A stretch of DNA of 64,000 nt from Myxococcus fulvus (GTDB taxonomy: Bacteria > Myxococcota > Myxococcia > Myxococcales > Myxococcaceae), in assembly GCF_900111765.1 (NCBI RefSeq), contig NZ_FOIB01000001.1, positions 1,054,001-1,118,000 on the forward strand. The letters are read 5' to 3'. Each line of letters opens with the position of its first letter. Position 1 is the stretch's first letter. The notes below the pieces were generated by a model. It did not search any database. It had not been told where the DNA came from and saw only the letters and a list, made by a program, of their open reading frames with translations. Both the position numbers and the translations under genes were made by a program. Positions 6,998 to 16,113 of the stretch are shown here, piece by piece.

Positions 6998-9748
6998 ATG
7001 TTGAAGTCGAAGTCCGACAAGGCCCTGGTCCTGGCGTTGGCCGCGCCCGTGCTCGTCGTCACCGCGCTGCTCGTCGTGCGCACGCCGTCCGGGGGGAACG
7101 GCGTGGAGGCGCGCTTCTGGGCCGAGCGTCGGGCGTCCGCGCGCATCGAGGCCCGCCTCACCTATCCGGAGGCCGACCGCTACCGACCGCGTGTCTCGGC
7201 CGGCGGCTGTCTGGTCCCCGCCGAGCCCATCCCCCTCAAGGAGCTGGCCCGGCTGGAGGAAGAGGGCAACTGGGCGGGCATCGCCGCCGCGTACGGGCTG
7301 CAGGGCGAGTGGAACCAGGCGGGCTCCTTCCTGGAGCGCATGTCGTCCTCCGTGGACCGCGACAGCGACCTGGCCGCCGTGCAGCTCTCCCGGGGGGCAC
7401 ACGAGCAGGCCCTGCGGCTCTTGGACCGCGTGCTGGCCCGTGCCCCCGCGCATCCCCAGGCCCTGTGGAACCGCGCCCTGGCGCTGCGCGACATGGGCCT
7501 GACGATGAAGGCCGCGGAGACCTTCGAGAAGGTGGCCGCGCTCGGCGAGCAGGGCTGGAGCAGGGAGGCCAAGGCGCAGGCGCTGACGCTGCGCGAGGAG
7601 ACGCAAGCGCGCTCGCGCAAGTGGCATGGCGCGCGCGACGCCACGCTGGCCCTGCTGGAGGACCCGAAGGCGCCGCTGCCCCTCCAGGAGGCGCGCCAGA
7701 GCCCTGGCGTGGTGCGGCAGCACTTCTACGACGTGGTCCGCGCGGCGCCCTCCAAGGAGCGCGTGCTGGCGCTGATGCCGCTGGCGCGGGAGCTGGACCG
7801 GCTCCAGGGCGGCACGTCGCTCGGCGACTACGTGACGCGCGTGTCCGGCCGCGACTTCACGCGCCGGGGCGCCCTGGCCCAGGGATATTCCGAGTGGGTC
7901 CGGAAGCGCGCGGGCGCGCCGGAGTCGCTGGTGGAGACGGTGCGCGCCTCCGGCGAGGAGGACCTGTTCGTGGGCATGGCCCTGCACAACAAGGCCGCCG
8001 CGCTGCGCTACCTGCCGGACCTGGTCACCCACGTCCAGCGCGAGAAGGACACCTGGCTCGGCCTGTTCCTGGAGCGGGAGCAGGCCCGCAAGGAGACGGC
8101 GGACGGCGAGTGGTGGAAGGCCGAGCAGCGCCTGTTCAACGCGCTCCAGCGCTGTCGCGAGGGCGCCTTCTCCGCGCGCTGCGTGGACCTGGAGATCCGC
8201 CTGGGCATCCTCTACGCGGAGCTGCGGCGGCTGACGGAGGCCGAGCAGCACGCGCGCACCGCCTGGTCCTGGGCCCGCCAGCTCCAGGAGTGGGAGCTGG
8301 AGCTCACCACGCTGGAGATGCTCGTGCACATCTCCCGGGACCGCGGGGACTTCTCCAGCGCGCTCGCCTACGTGGAGGAGTGGACCGCGCGCGGTGGCCG
8401 CGTCATCGACACCTGCTACTGGCCCCACATCAACCAGGCCCACACGCACTACCTGGCCCTGCGTCCGGAGGCCGCGCGCGCCTCGCTGGAGGCCGCCGCC
8501 GCGTGCCCCAACGCGAAGCTGGACCTGATGTTCGGCGCCACCTTCGCGGAGATGGCCCGCGCCCGTCCGGACCCGAAGGACGCCGAGCGGCTGAGCCAGG
8601 CGCTCGACGTCGCGCGCGCCAGCAACCCCACGCCGGGTGACGCCATCTACGCGCGCTACCTGGAGGGCCGCTTCGTGCTGGACCACGAGCACGAGCGCGG
8701 CGTGGAGCTGCTCACGCGCACCCTGGAGGACGCGCGCAAGCTGCCGTCCACCGAGCCTCTGGCGCGCGAGGCGTGGACCCTGGGCTACTCCTCGCTCGTC
8801 ACCGACGCGGGACGCCGGGGCGACTACGCGCGCGCCCTGGAGCTGCTCGCCGAGCAGCTGGGGACCCAGGTGCCCACGCGGTGCGCGCTCGGCGCCGCCG
8901 TCCACAACGAGCGCTCCGTGGCCGTCGCCCGGGGGCCCGCGGGAGAGCTCGTGGGCGACTACCAGGGCACGCGCGAGGTGCCCTTCGCGGAGAGCCCCAG
9001 CGTCAAGCTCGTCCCCGAGCACGTGCGCCAGGCGCTCAAGGGCTGCGCCCAGGTGGAGGTGCTCGCGTGGGCGCCCGTCTTCGGCCGCACGGACCTGTTG
9101 CCCGTGGACCAGCCGTGGAGCTTCCGCATGGGCCGCATCGTCCCGGGCGTGTCCGCGCCGTCGCGGCGCCTGGTGGTCTCCAGCGTGGAGGCGCCCGCGC
9201 TGCTGCAGCTGCCCAGGCTCCCCACGTGGACGCCGCCCTCCGAGCCGGAGCCCACCCGGCTGGAGCTGCTGTCCGGCTCGGACGCCACGCCCTCGCGCGT
9301 GCTGTCCAGCATGTCGGACGCGACGGAAATCGAGATTCACGCGCACGGCATCAGCGACCCGGTGCTGTCGGATGCCTCGCTGGTGGTGCTCTCACCCGAG
9401 GGCAACGGCCGCTACGCGCTGACGGCGGACATCGTGCGCAAGCAGAAGCTCGCCGGCGCGCCCATGGTGTTCCTGGCCGCGTGCAGCGCGGGGCGGCTCG
9501 CCTCCACCACCACGCACGAGCCCTTCAGCCTGCCCGCCGCCTTCATCGAGGCCGGCGCGCGCGCGGTGCTCGCCTCCACGGTGGACATCCCCGACGCCGC
9601 CGGGCGCTTCTTCGACGGCGTGCGCCAGCGCATCCGCGGCGGCACCGCCCCCGCCGTGGCCCTGCGCGACGAGCGCCAGAAGTGGCTCTCCCGCGACGCG
9701 CGCAACGGCTGGACGCACCACGTGCTGCTGGTGGAGACGTCCGACTGA
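6998..9748 (+). CDS. Membrane-anchored TPR-CHAT caspase-like protease
   Basis: 916 residues. A single hydrophobic segment near residues 9-27 (ALVLALAAPVLVVTALLVV) anchors the protein, so the rest should lie outside the cytoplasm. Residues about 40-720 are helical TPR-like repeats (for example HPQALWNRALALRDMG). The C-terminal 150 residues are a CHAT domain, a caspase relative: catalytic His near 783 in EIHAHG and Cys near 829 in FLAACSAG are both present, followed by the usual AGARAVLAST segment. CHAT proteases cut a specific protein partner. Residues about 40-400 align end to end with the outer part of the anti-sigma protein at 11791-13227, suggesting common descent and perhaps contact. Substrate unknown. 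Confidence 0.88.
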   Translation: MLKSKSDKALVLALAAPVLVVTALLVVRTPSGGNGVEARFWAERRASARIEARLTYPEADRYRPRVSAGGCLVPAEPIPLKELARLEEEGNWAGIAAAYGLQGEWNQAGSFLERMSSSVDRDSDLAAVQLSRGAHEQALRLLDRVLARAPAHPQALWNRALALRDMGLTMKAAETFEKVAALGEQGWSREAKAQALTLREETQARSRKWHGARDATLALLEDPKAPLPLQEARQSPGVVRQHFYDVVRAAPSKERVLALMPLARELDRLQGGTSLGDYVTRVSGRDFTRRGALAQGYSEWVRKRAGAPESLVETVRASGEEDLFVGMALHNKAAALRYLPDLVTHVQREKDTWLGLFLEREQARKETADGEWWKAEQRLFNALQRCREGAFSARCVDLEIRLGILYAELRRLTEAEQHARTAWSWARQLQEWELELTTLEMLVHISRDRGDFSSALAYVEEWTARGGRVIDTCYWPHINQAHTHYLALRPEAARASLEAAAACPNAKLDLMFGATFAEMARARPDPKDAERLSQALDVARASNPTPGDAIYARYLEGRFVLDHEHERGVELLTRTLEDARKLPSTEPLAREAWTLGYSSLVTDAGRRGDYARALELLAEQLGTQVPTRCALGAAVHNERSVAVARGPAGELVGDYQGTREVPFAESPSVKLVPEHVRQALKGCAQVEVLAWAPVFGRTDLLPVDQPWSFRMGRIVPGVSAPSRRLVVSSVEAPALLQLPRLPTWTPPSEPEPTRLELLSGSDATPSRVLSSMSDATEIEIHAHGISDPVLSDASLVVLSPEGNGRYALTADIVRKQKLAGAPMVFLAACSAGRLASTTTHEPFSLPAAFIEAGARAVLASTVDIPDAAGRFFDGVRQRIRGGTAPAVALRDERQKWLSRDARNGWTHHVLLVETSD

Positions 9749-9753
9749 CGCCC

Positions 9754-10764
9754 CTATAGCGGCGTGGGCAGGAACGTGTTCCCCTGGGGCACCTGGAAGT
9801 GGTGGAACGTCACCGACGCGCTCACGTCGAGCGCGCGCACCCAGTGCCACCAGCCCACCGGGATGAACACCAGCTCCCCCGGCTCCAGCACCGCCTCCAC
9901 CATGTGCGCCTCCGCGTAGAGCGGGTGGCGCTCCACGTCCGGGCGCTCCGCGTCCACGTGGCTGAACGTCCCGTAGCGCGGATACATCAGGTGCCGCTGG
10001 AAGGAGGGGATGAGCTTCACGTGCTTTCGCCCCATCACCTGCGCCAGCAGCACGTTCATGTTGTCGTGGTGCAGCGGCGTCACCGTGCCCGCGGGGCCGA
10101 GCAGCAGCGTCATCATGTCCGGGCGCAGGCTGTCGTCGATGATGCCCTGGGGCGCGCGCACGTCCTCGCGCAGCGACTCGAAGCCCTCGCGCTGCCAGTT
10201 CTCGTTGCGCGGCACCATGTAGTAGTCGTTCGTCTCGCCCCCCGTCGCCACCCGGTGCACGTAGTCGGCAAAGCGCATCGTCTCGCGGTGCTTGTCCGGC
10301 TCGGGCGCGTGGTCAGGGTTGGATTCACGCCGCGTCATCACCTCCACCTGCACGTCCCCCACCCGCTCGGCCAGGTAGGAAAGCGACCAACGTCCGAGCG
10401 CCGGCCAGTCCTTCATCCGCCCCGTCAACACCACCGGCCGATGTCCGAAGTAGTAGCGCGTGAAGAACTCCTCCGCGGACAACTCGTGGCGTCGCTCCAG
10501 CGCCAGGTGTCCACCCGATTGCCGATGCAACGCGCTGTACGTGTCCATCACCGACTCGAGCCACCCGTAGCGTCGTCCCACCCGCTGGCAGGCCTGGAAG
10601 AAGGGATGCGCCTCCACCCGCGCCACCTCCTCGCGCGCCACCTCCTCGGACACCCCCGCGCTCGCCAACGCCAGACACGCCTCCTCGCGCGTCACCCCCA
10701 ACGCCAGGTTCTCCACCAGCCAGACCTGCCACTCCAACGCCAACCGGGATGTATCCACGCTCAT
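9754..10764 (-). CDS. Cupin-like (JmjC-type) Fe(II)/2-oxoglutarate dioxygenase
   Basis: 336 residues from ATG 10764, chosen because GAGG lies 8 bases upstream; the longer open frame to 10830 lacks such a site. The fold family is the cupin_8/JmjC hydroxylases. The metal site is visible as TPLHHDNMN (HxD) and, about 90 residues later, PVGWWHWVRAL (distal His). RPVVLTGRMKDWPA near residue 110 is the typical entry to the domain. The first 90 residues are a helical extension. These enzymes hydroxylate amino acid side chains of proteins or peptides; the substrate here is unknown. The gene converges on the CHAT gene with only 5 bases between stops. Confidence 0.85.
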   Translation of the reverse strand: MSVDTSRLALEWQVWLVENLALGVTREEACLALASAGVSEEVAREEVARVEAHPFFQACQRVGRRYGWLESVMDTYSALHRQSGGHLALERRHELSAEEFFTRYYFGHRPVVLTGRMKDWPALGRWSLSYLAERVGDVQVEVMTRRESNPDHAPEPDKHRETMRFADYVHRVATGGETNDYYMVPRNENWQREGFESLREDVRAPQGIIDDSLRPDMMTLLLGPAGTVTPLHHDNMNVLLAQVMGRKHVKLIPSFQRHLMYPRYGTFSHVDAERPDVERHPLYAEAHMVEAVLEPGELVFIPVGWWHWVRALDVSASVTFHHFQVPQGNTFLPTPL

Positions 10765-10911
10765 TTGGAAAACCTCGGAATCCGAGACGCAATCCACCCC
10801 GCCGCCTCTCACGGAAACGCACCGGAGCATGGTAAGGACGGCGACAGATTCAAAGTTTCATCCACCAGCAACTTGTCCGTGCTGCTGTATCCCAGCACGA
10901 GGAGCGAGCGA

Positions 10912-11070
10912 ATGACGTCCGGTTCCAAGCCCGTCGAGTCGAGTGCCGCGGACGCCCACGTGAAGAACAACTACGTGGACTGCGCCACCACCGTGGGGGT
11001 GCAGCGCGCCCGCAAGCCCCTGCCCATGCCGTCCAGCCCCGCCCTGGCCTCTGCCCCGCAGCAGCCCTAG
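10912..11070 (+). CDS. Small unknown protein, 52 residues
   Basis: ATG 10912 has GAGGAG seven bases upstream. Nearly every codon (about 49 of 52) ends in G or C, as in the real genes around it, which is strong evidence for coding. The peptide is polar, with one Cys (NNYVDCATT) and a Pro/Ala-rich end (SSPALASAPQQP). No signal peptide or membrane helix is seen. It lies between the divergent cupin gene and the ECF sigma gene, so it might belong with either. No known family recognised. Confidence 0.6.
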   Translation: MTSGSKPVESSAADAHVKNNYVDCATTVGVQRARKPLPMPSSPALASAPQQP

Positions 11071-11236
11071 GCGCCGTCTCCCCTCCAGACCTACATCCGC
11101 TGGAGATCCATGCCCGGACAGGGAATCCATCCCTTCCGGGCATTGCCTTGTTGGTGCCCTTGCACTTTTTTCTCAAGGAACGGACGGCACCGCGTCTTTG
11201 ACTGGGAAACCTGCCGCGCGAGGCATGTAGGACATC

Positions 11237-11794
11237 ATGGCCAACCTCTTCAACCGGGAGCGGAGGCGCTTCGAGGCGTTCATCCGACAGCACCGGCCCA
11301 GCCTGCTGGGACTGGCGCGTCGTCTGTCCGCCCGCTCCAGCCTGGAAGCCGAGGACCTGGTGCAGGAGACCTTCGAGCGCGCGATGCAGGAATTCGAGTC
11401 GTTGAAGGACCGGACGGACGCGGCGGCGGCGGCGTGGCTGTGCACGACGATGACCAACCGCTTCCTGGACTACTGCCGCAGGCAGAGGACGGAGTCCCGG
11501 GGGATGCCCCACCTCGCGCTGGTGCAGGAGGGGGTGGCGCAGGCGGAGGCCCAGGAGAACTGGGAGCTGGTGAGCACCGAGGAGTTCCAGAAGGCGGTGG
11601 AGCGGCTCAAGCCGCACCTGCGTGATGCCTACCGGCTGCACGCGGAGGGCAAGCGCTACAACGCCATCGCCGAGCATTTCAACGTTCCCGTGGGCACGGT
11701 GGGCAGTTGGCTCACCCTGGCGCGCAGGGACCTGAAGGACTTGCTGCTGCCACAGGTAGCGGTGGCCCGGGAGCAGGGGGCAACGAGCTCATGA
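11237..11794 (+). CDS. ECF-family RNA polymerase sigma factor
   Basis: 185 residues. Region 2 is seen at residues about 15-80 (HRPSLLGLARRLSARSSLEAEDLVQETFERAM) and region 4 at about 110-170, with the helix-turn-helix HFNVPVGTVGSWLTLARRDL. Regions 1.1 and 3 are absent, which defines the ECF class. AGG lies a few bases before ATG 11237. The stop overlaps the anti-sigma start in ATGA, the usual coupled arrangement. It should direct transcription of a small regulon when released from its membrane-bound anti-sigma partner. A possible GGAAC -35 element lies about 60 bases upstream, but its spacing to a GTC is poor. Confidence 0.93.
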   Translation: MANLFNRERRRFEAFIRQHRPSLLGLARRLSARSSLEAEDLVQETFERAMQEFESLKDRTDAAAAAWLCTTMTNRFLDYCRRQRTESRGMPHLALVQEGVAQAEAQENWELVSTEEFQKAVERLKPHLRDAYRLHAEGKRYNAIAEHFNVPVGTVGSWLTLARRDLKDLLLPQVAVAREQGATSS

Positions 11795-13227
11795 CGACGC
11801 CATGCACCAACAACCGACTGCATCTCTTCGTGGACGGGGAGCTGTCCGCCACGGAAGCGGATGCCTTCCGCCAGCACCTGACGCGGTGCGCGGAGTGTGA
11901 GTCGGGACTGAGGGATTTGTTGCAGCTGGAGCTGCTCGCGGCCCGGGCGCTGGGGGGAAGCGCGCCGGCGACGCAGGGCGCCGACGTGGCCGAGCCGGTG
12001 GTGGGCGGCAACGTGGTGTCCCTGAAGGCGCGGCTCCAGAAGGGCCTGAGGGTGGCGATGCCGCTGGCGCTCGCGGCGGGGCTGGCGGCGGTGGTGGTGG
12101 TGCGCGGCCAGGCGGAGCCGGAGATTCCGGGCGAGGTGTGGCTGTCGGGCGCGGACACGCGCACCTTCGAGGCGCGGCTTTCGCATCCGAAGGCGGACCG
12201 CTTCCTGCCCTACAGCCCGATGCGCGGCACCAGCCACTCGGCGCAGATGCTGCCGCTCAGGCCGCTGGCGGAGCTGGCGGAGCGGCACGACTACCGGGGC
12301 ATCGCGGCGGCGTACGCCCTGCGCGGCGACTGGCAGCAGGCCGAGGCGTTCCTGGGCCAGGAGCCGGAGTCCGCGGACAAGGCGAACGACCTGGCCGTCG
12401 TCGCGCTCAGCCGCCAGCGCTACGAGGAGGCGCTGGGGCTGCTCACGAGCGCGCTGAAGCAGGACCCGAATCACGCCCAGGCGCTGTGGAACCGCGCGCT
12501 GGTGCTGCGCGAGCGGGACTTGTTGGATCGCGCGGCGGCGTCGTTCGACACGGTGGCGTCGCTGAGCGAGGCGGGGTGGAGCGGCGAGGCGCGGCGCATG
12601 GCGGCGGAGCTGCGCACGCAGCTGGCGGAGGAGCGGGTGCGCTCGCGCCGTCAGGTGATGGACGTGTGGGCGACGCTCACGGGGGAGGCGCCCTGGGACG
12701 CGAAGCAGCTCGCGCAGCGGCCCGCGGTGGCGCGCGCGGCGCTCTACGACGCGGTGCGCACGGTGACCTCGAAGGAGCGCGTGGAGGCGCTGCTGCCGCT
12801 GGCCCGCGAGCTGGACGCGCTGGGTGGGGGCTCGGTGCTGCAGGACTACGTGCGGCAGATTGCGACGCGGGACTTCACGGCGCGCGCGCCGCTGGCCCAG
12901 GGGTACGCGGGGCTCTTGCGTGACAGCGACACGAAGAAGGACGCCACGGTGCTGCTGGACTCGCTGCGCCGCTCGGGGGAGCGGGACATCTACTTCGGCG
13001 CGCTGATGCACACGGGCACCGCGGTGTCGGACGCCACGGCGATGAGCGCGCTGCGCGGCTTCGCCGAGGGGACGCCGGACCCGTGGCTGCACCTGTTGGC
13101 CGAGCGCGAGAGCATCCGCCGGGAGCTGGCCGCGGGCCGCACCGCCCAGGCCGAGAAGCAGTTGATGGACGCGATGCTGACGTGCAACGGGATGGGCAAC
13201 ATCGTCCCGTGCATGGAGCTCAACTGA
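11791..13227 (+). CDS. Zinc-finger anti-sigma factor fused to an outer TPR domain
   Basis: 478 residues from ATG 11791 (ATGA overlap with the sigma gene). Residues 1-45 form a zinc-binding anti-sigma domain with H29-x3-C33-x2-C36 (HLTRCAEC) plus an upstream His. One membrane helix follows at about 90-108 (VAMPLALAAGLAAVVVV). The outer part, residues 115-478, is TPR-like and aligns along its length with residues 40-400 of the CHAT protein at 6998-9748 (compare QALWNRALVLRERDL with QALWNRALALRDMG). It stops abruptly at a point where the CHAT protein continues for about 520 residues, so it looks like a version that lost its protease half. It should hold the sigma factor at the membrane. A terminator follows. 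Confidence 0.88.
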   Translation: MTTPCTNNRLHLFVDGELSATEADAFRQHLTRCAECESGLRDLLQLELLAARALGGSAPATQGADVAEPVVGGNVVSLKARLQKGLRVAMPLALAAGLAAVVVVRGQAEPEIPGEVWLSGADTRTFEARLSHPKADRFLPYSPMRGTSHSAQMLPLRPLAELAERHDYRGIAAAYALRGDWQQAEAFLGQEPESADKANDLAVVALSRQRYEEALGLLTSALKQDPNHAQALWNRALVLRERDLLDRAAASFDTVASLSEAGWSGEARRMAAELRTQLAEERVRSRRQVMDVWATLTGEAPWDAKQLAQRPAVARAALYDAVRTVTSKERVEALLPLARELDALGGGSVLQDYVRQIATRDFTARAPLAQGYAGLLRDSDTKKDATVLLDSLRRSGERDIYFGALMHTGTAVSDATAMSALRGFAEGTPDPWLHLLAERESIRRELAAGRTAQAEKQLMDAMLTCNGMGNIVPCMELN

Positions 13228-13257
13228 GTCCATCGTAGGTTCTTCTCGTCACACACC

Positions 13258-13296
13258 GGGGTCGGTCCTCTCTGCAGGACCGGCCCCTCTGCTTTT
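13258..13296 (+). terminator. Rho-independent terminator after the sigma/anti-sigma operon
   Basis: An 11-base-pair stem with one G-T pair (GGGGTCGGTCC at 13258-13268, GGACCGGCCCC at 13277-13287) with an 8-base loop is followed by TCTGCTTTTCT. It lies 30 bases after the anti-sigma stop. Confidence 0.85.
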
Positions 13297-13376
13297 CTGG
13301 CGGGCGTGTTGTCCACCGTGCGAAGCGGGGGCGTATGGACGGACGTCGCGAGGAGGGGCGTGGCAGGCTCGCCCGC

Positions 13377-15023
13377 ATGGCCCAGTCCCCTCCTCGCAAC
13401 ATGCGCGACTACGCGGCGACCCACCGGGACTTCCGGTGGGAGCGGCCCGAGCACTTCAACTTCGCCACGGACGTGGTGGACCGGCACGCCGCCGAGCGGG
13501 GGGAGTCGCTGGCGCTGCTCTGGTCGGACGAGACGGGGCGGGAGCAGCGCTTCACGTGGCAGGGCGTGAAGCAGCGCTCGCTGCACGCGGCGCAGTTCCT
13601 CACGGGACTGGGGCTGAAGAAGGGGGACCGCGCCTTCATCATGATGCCCCGGGTGCCGGAGTGGTGGTTCCTGGTGCTGGGCTGCATCCGCGCGGGCATC
13701 GTCTTCATGCCGGGCACGCCCATGCTCACCGTCAAGGACATCCGCTACCGGCTGGTGGCGGCGGACGCGAACGCGGTCATCGCGGACGTCAGCTGTCTGG
13801 AGCGCTTCGAGGGGCTCGCGGGCACCGGCCGCGTGGAGACGTGGGTGGCGGTGGGGGAGGGCGCGCCGGCGCCGTGGGTCCGCTACGAGTCGGGCACGGT
13901 GGGCACGGGGGCGCACGGCCAGGACTTCGCGCCCACGCGCGCGGAGGACCCGCTGCTCATCTACTTCACGTCCGGCACCACGGGCATGCCGAAGATGGTG
14001 CTGCACACGCAGGTCAGCTACGGGCTGGGCCACGTGATTACCGGGCGCTACTGGCTGGATTTGACGCCCGAGGACCGGCACCTGACGTTGAGCGACACGG
14101 GCTGGGCCAAGTGCGCGTGGGGCAAGCTCTTCGGGCCGTGGAGCCAGGGCGCGTGCAACGTCGTCTACGACTTCCGGGGACGCTTCGAGCCGGAGAAGCT
14201 CTTGAAGGTGCTGGCGTCCCAGAAGGTGACGACCTTCTGCGCGCCGCCCACGGCGTGGCGGGCGATGGTGCTCAAGGAGTTGAAGGACTACGACCTGTCG
14301 AGCCTGCGCCACACGGTGAGCGCGGGGGAGCCGCTCAACCCGGAGGTCATCGACACGTGGAAGGCGGCCACGGGGCTGCACATCCGCGAGGGCTACGGGC
14401 AGACGGAGACGGTGGTGGTGGTGGGCATGTTCCCCTCGGTGGAGCCGCGCGTGGGCTCCATGGGCAAGCCGTCCCCGGGCTTCACGGTGGGCGTCATCGA
14501 CGACGCGGGCCAGGAGGTGAAGGACGGGCAGGAGGGGGACATCGCGGTGCGCGTGGCGCCGGAGCGGCCGGTGGGGCTGTTCCAGGAGTACCTGGGCGAC
14601 GCGGCGGCCAACGCGGCCTGTCGTCGAGGCGACTGGTACGTCACCGGGGACAGGGCGGTGCGGGACGCGGAGGGCTACTTCTATTTCGTGGGCCGCGCGG
14701 ACGACGTCATCAAGACGTCCGGCTACCGCGTGGGGCCGTTCGAGGTGGAGTCCGCGCTGCTGGAGCACGCGGCGGTGGCGGAGTCCGCGGTGATTGGCGT
14801 GCCGGACGACAAGCTGGGGCAGCGGGTGAAGGCGTACGTGGTGCTGGCGCCGGGCTTCATCGCGTCGCACGAGCTGGCGAAGGAGCTCCAGGAGCACGTC
14901 AAGCGCACCACCGCGCCGTACAAGTATCCGCGCGAGGTGGAGTTCGTCCTCGAGCTGCCCAAGACGGTGAGCGGCAAGATTCGCCGCGCGGAGCTGCGCG
15001 CCACGCCGCCCAAGCCCGCGTGA
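13377..15023 (+). CDS. Acyl-CoA synthetase, AMP-forming (medium-chain type)
   Basis: 548 residues from ATG 13377; an upstream in-frame ATG at 13335 is possible. It belongs to the ANL adenylating superfamily: phosphate-binding loop YFTSGTTGMPKMVLHT, adenine site GYGQTETVV, hinge region YFYFVGRADDVIKTSGYRV, and the catalytic lysine near the end in LPKTVSGKIRR. Overall spacing and the motif DTGWAKCAWGKLFGPW match the medium-chain acyl-CoA synthetase branch. It would activate a fatty or carboxylic acid to its CoA thioester in the cytoplasm. It stands alone, between a terminator and a convergent GTPase gene with 1 base between the stops. Confidence 0.9.
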   Translation: MAQSPPRNMRDYAATHRDFRWERPEHFNFATDVVDRHAAERGESLALLWSDETGREQRFTWQGVKQRSLHAAQFLTGLGLKKGDRAFIMMPRVPEWWFLVLGCIRAGIVFMPGTPMLTVKDIRYRLVAADANAVIADVSCLERFEGLAGTGRVETWVAVGEGAPAPWVRYESGTVGTGAHGQDFAPTRAEDPLLIYFTSGTTGMPKMVLHTQVSYGLGHVITGRYWLDLTPEDRHLTLSDTGWAKCAWGKLFGPWSQGACNVVYDFRGRFEPEKLLKVLASQKVTTFCAPPTAWRAMVLKELKDYDLSSLRHTVSAGEPLNPEVIDTWKAATGLHIREGYGQTETVVVVGMFPSVEPRVGSMGKPSPGFTVGVIDDAGQEVKDGQEGDIAVRVAPERPVGLFQEYLGDAAANAACRRGDWYVTGDRAVRDAEGYFYFVGRADDVIKTSGYRVGPFEVESALLEHAAVAESAVIGVPDDKLGQRVKAYVVLAPGFIASHELAKELQEHVKRTTAPYKYPREVEFVLELPKTVSGKIRRAELRATPPKPA

Positions 15024-15024
15024 C

Positions 15025-16113
15025 TCAGGCCGAGGCGCGGCGCAGGGACAGCTCTTCCTTGAAGGCGCTGATGACGTCCTCCACGAGGGGAATCTCCCCG
15101 GCGCGCCGCTCCATCAGTCGGGAGAGCACGGCGATATAGGCCTCGCCGAACAGGGTGGTGAGCGCGGTGGCGGTGGAGGCGGCGATGAGCGCACCGACCA
15201 GCGTGCCCGCGCCGGGGATGACCTTGAGCAGGCCGGACACGATGGCCTGTCCGGAGAAGGTGGCGCCCAGCCCCGTGGCCACGGAGCTCACCAGCGTGGA
15301 GAGGAAGGCCTCGGTGAGAGGCATGCCGAAGACGCTGCTAATCCCCGCCAGCATTCCGACCTGCGTGGGGACGAGCAGGGCGGCGTCGGCGAAAGGGATG
15401 GGGGTGGCTCCGATGGCCGCGGCGGCAGCGGCCGCGCTGGCGACGATGCCGTGGGCCCGCTTGCGCTTCTGTTCGATGCTCACCCGCTGCGCGGCGGCGA
15501 AGGCGTTGCGCTGCGCCTCCGGCACCAGCTCCATGGTGAGCTCCACCAACTCGACGAGCCCCTTGGCCTGGAGCGTGTTCCCCTCGTCGTCCGTCTCCTG
15601 GAGCGCGCGCACGCGCATGACGTTTCGGGCCATGGGGAGCAGCCGCTCCACCTCGGCGCGGAAGCCCTGGTCGTTGCGTGCCTTGGTGACCACGACCACC
15701 ACGGGCATGTGCCGCGAGAGCATGCGCGCGACCTCCAGGTCTCCATCCTCCACGCGCCGCGAGTCTTCTCCGATGCAGAGCCACGCGCAGTGCAGGTGCC
15801 GCGTCGCGTCCGCGTCCCGGCCCCGTGTGGCGACCAGGTCCTCGAGCAGCGTCAGCGTCTGCTTGTAGGCGCCCAGCTCCAGGCCCCGGGTGTCGAGGAT
15901 GCTCACGGGGACGTCGCTCTTCGTGTACTCGCGCGTCTCCTGCGTGACGGGGCGGCCCTGGCCGGTGTCCGCGATGCGCCCGTGGAAGACGGCGTTGATG
16001 AGCGTGCTCTTCCCCACGCCGCTGCGCCCGGCGATGACGATGTTGACCCGCCCGCGTCTGCGGAAGGCCTCGTCCACCTGCCTGCGAATCTCTTCGGTGA
16101 GCTGGAGCTCCAT
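15025..16113 (-). CDS. GTPase with C-terminal DUF697-like membrane domain
   Basis: 362 residues from ATG 16113, which has GAGG six bases upstream; the longer frame to 16149 lacks this. The GTPase domain shows the P-loop GRSGVGKST at 29-37, G3 as LDTRGLE and a degenerate G4 as VVVTKARND. The C-terminal half (IVASAAAAAAAIGATPIPFADAALLVPTQVGMLAGISSVFG) is the small-residue-rich hydrophobic region typical of DUF697 proteins and probably inserts in or lies on the membrane. Function unknown; relatives are dynamin- or Era-like membrane GTPases. Confidence 0.85.
   Translation of the reverse strand: MELQLTEEIRRQVDEAFRRRGRVNIVIAGRSGVGKSTLINAVFHGRIADTGQGRPVTQETREYTKSDVPVSILDTRGLELGAYKQTLTLLEDLVATRGRDADATRHLHCAWLCIGEDSRRVEDGDLEVARMLSRHMPVVVVVTKARNDQGFRAEVERLLPMARNVMRVRALQETDDEGNTLQAKGLVELVELTMELVPEAQRNAFAAAQRVSIEQKRKRAHGIVASAAAAAAAIGATPIPFADAALLVPTQVGMLAGISSVFGMPLTEAFLSTLVSSVATGLGATFSGQAIVSGLLKVIPGAGTLVGALIAASTATALTTLFGEAYIAVLSRLMERRAGEIPLVEDVISAFKEELSLRRASA

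Noticed and set aside
6914..9346. 810-codon minus-strand frame opposite the CHAT gene
   Set aside because: Shadow frame; the plus-strand protein has catalytic motifs and a signal anchor.
11130..11165. Sigma-54-like promoter (TTGGTGCCCTTGCAC) upstream of the ECF sigma gene
   Set aside because: The GG and GC dinucleotides are 7 bases apart in place of the required 10.
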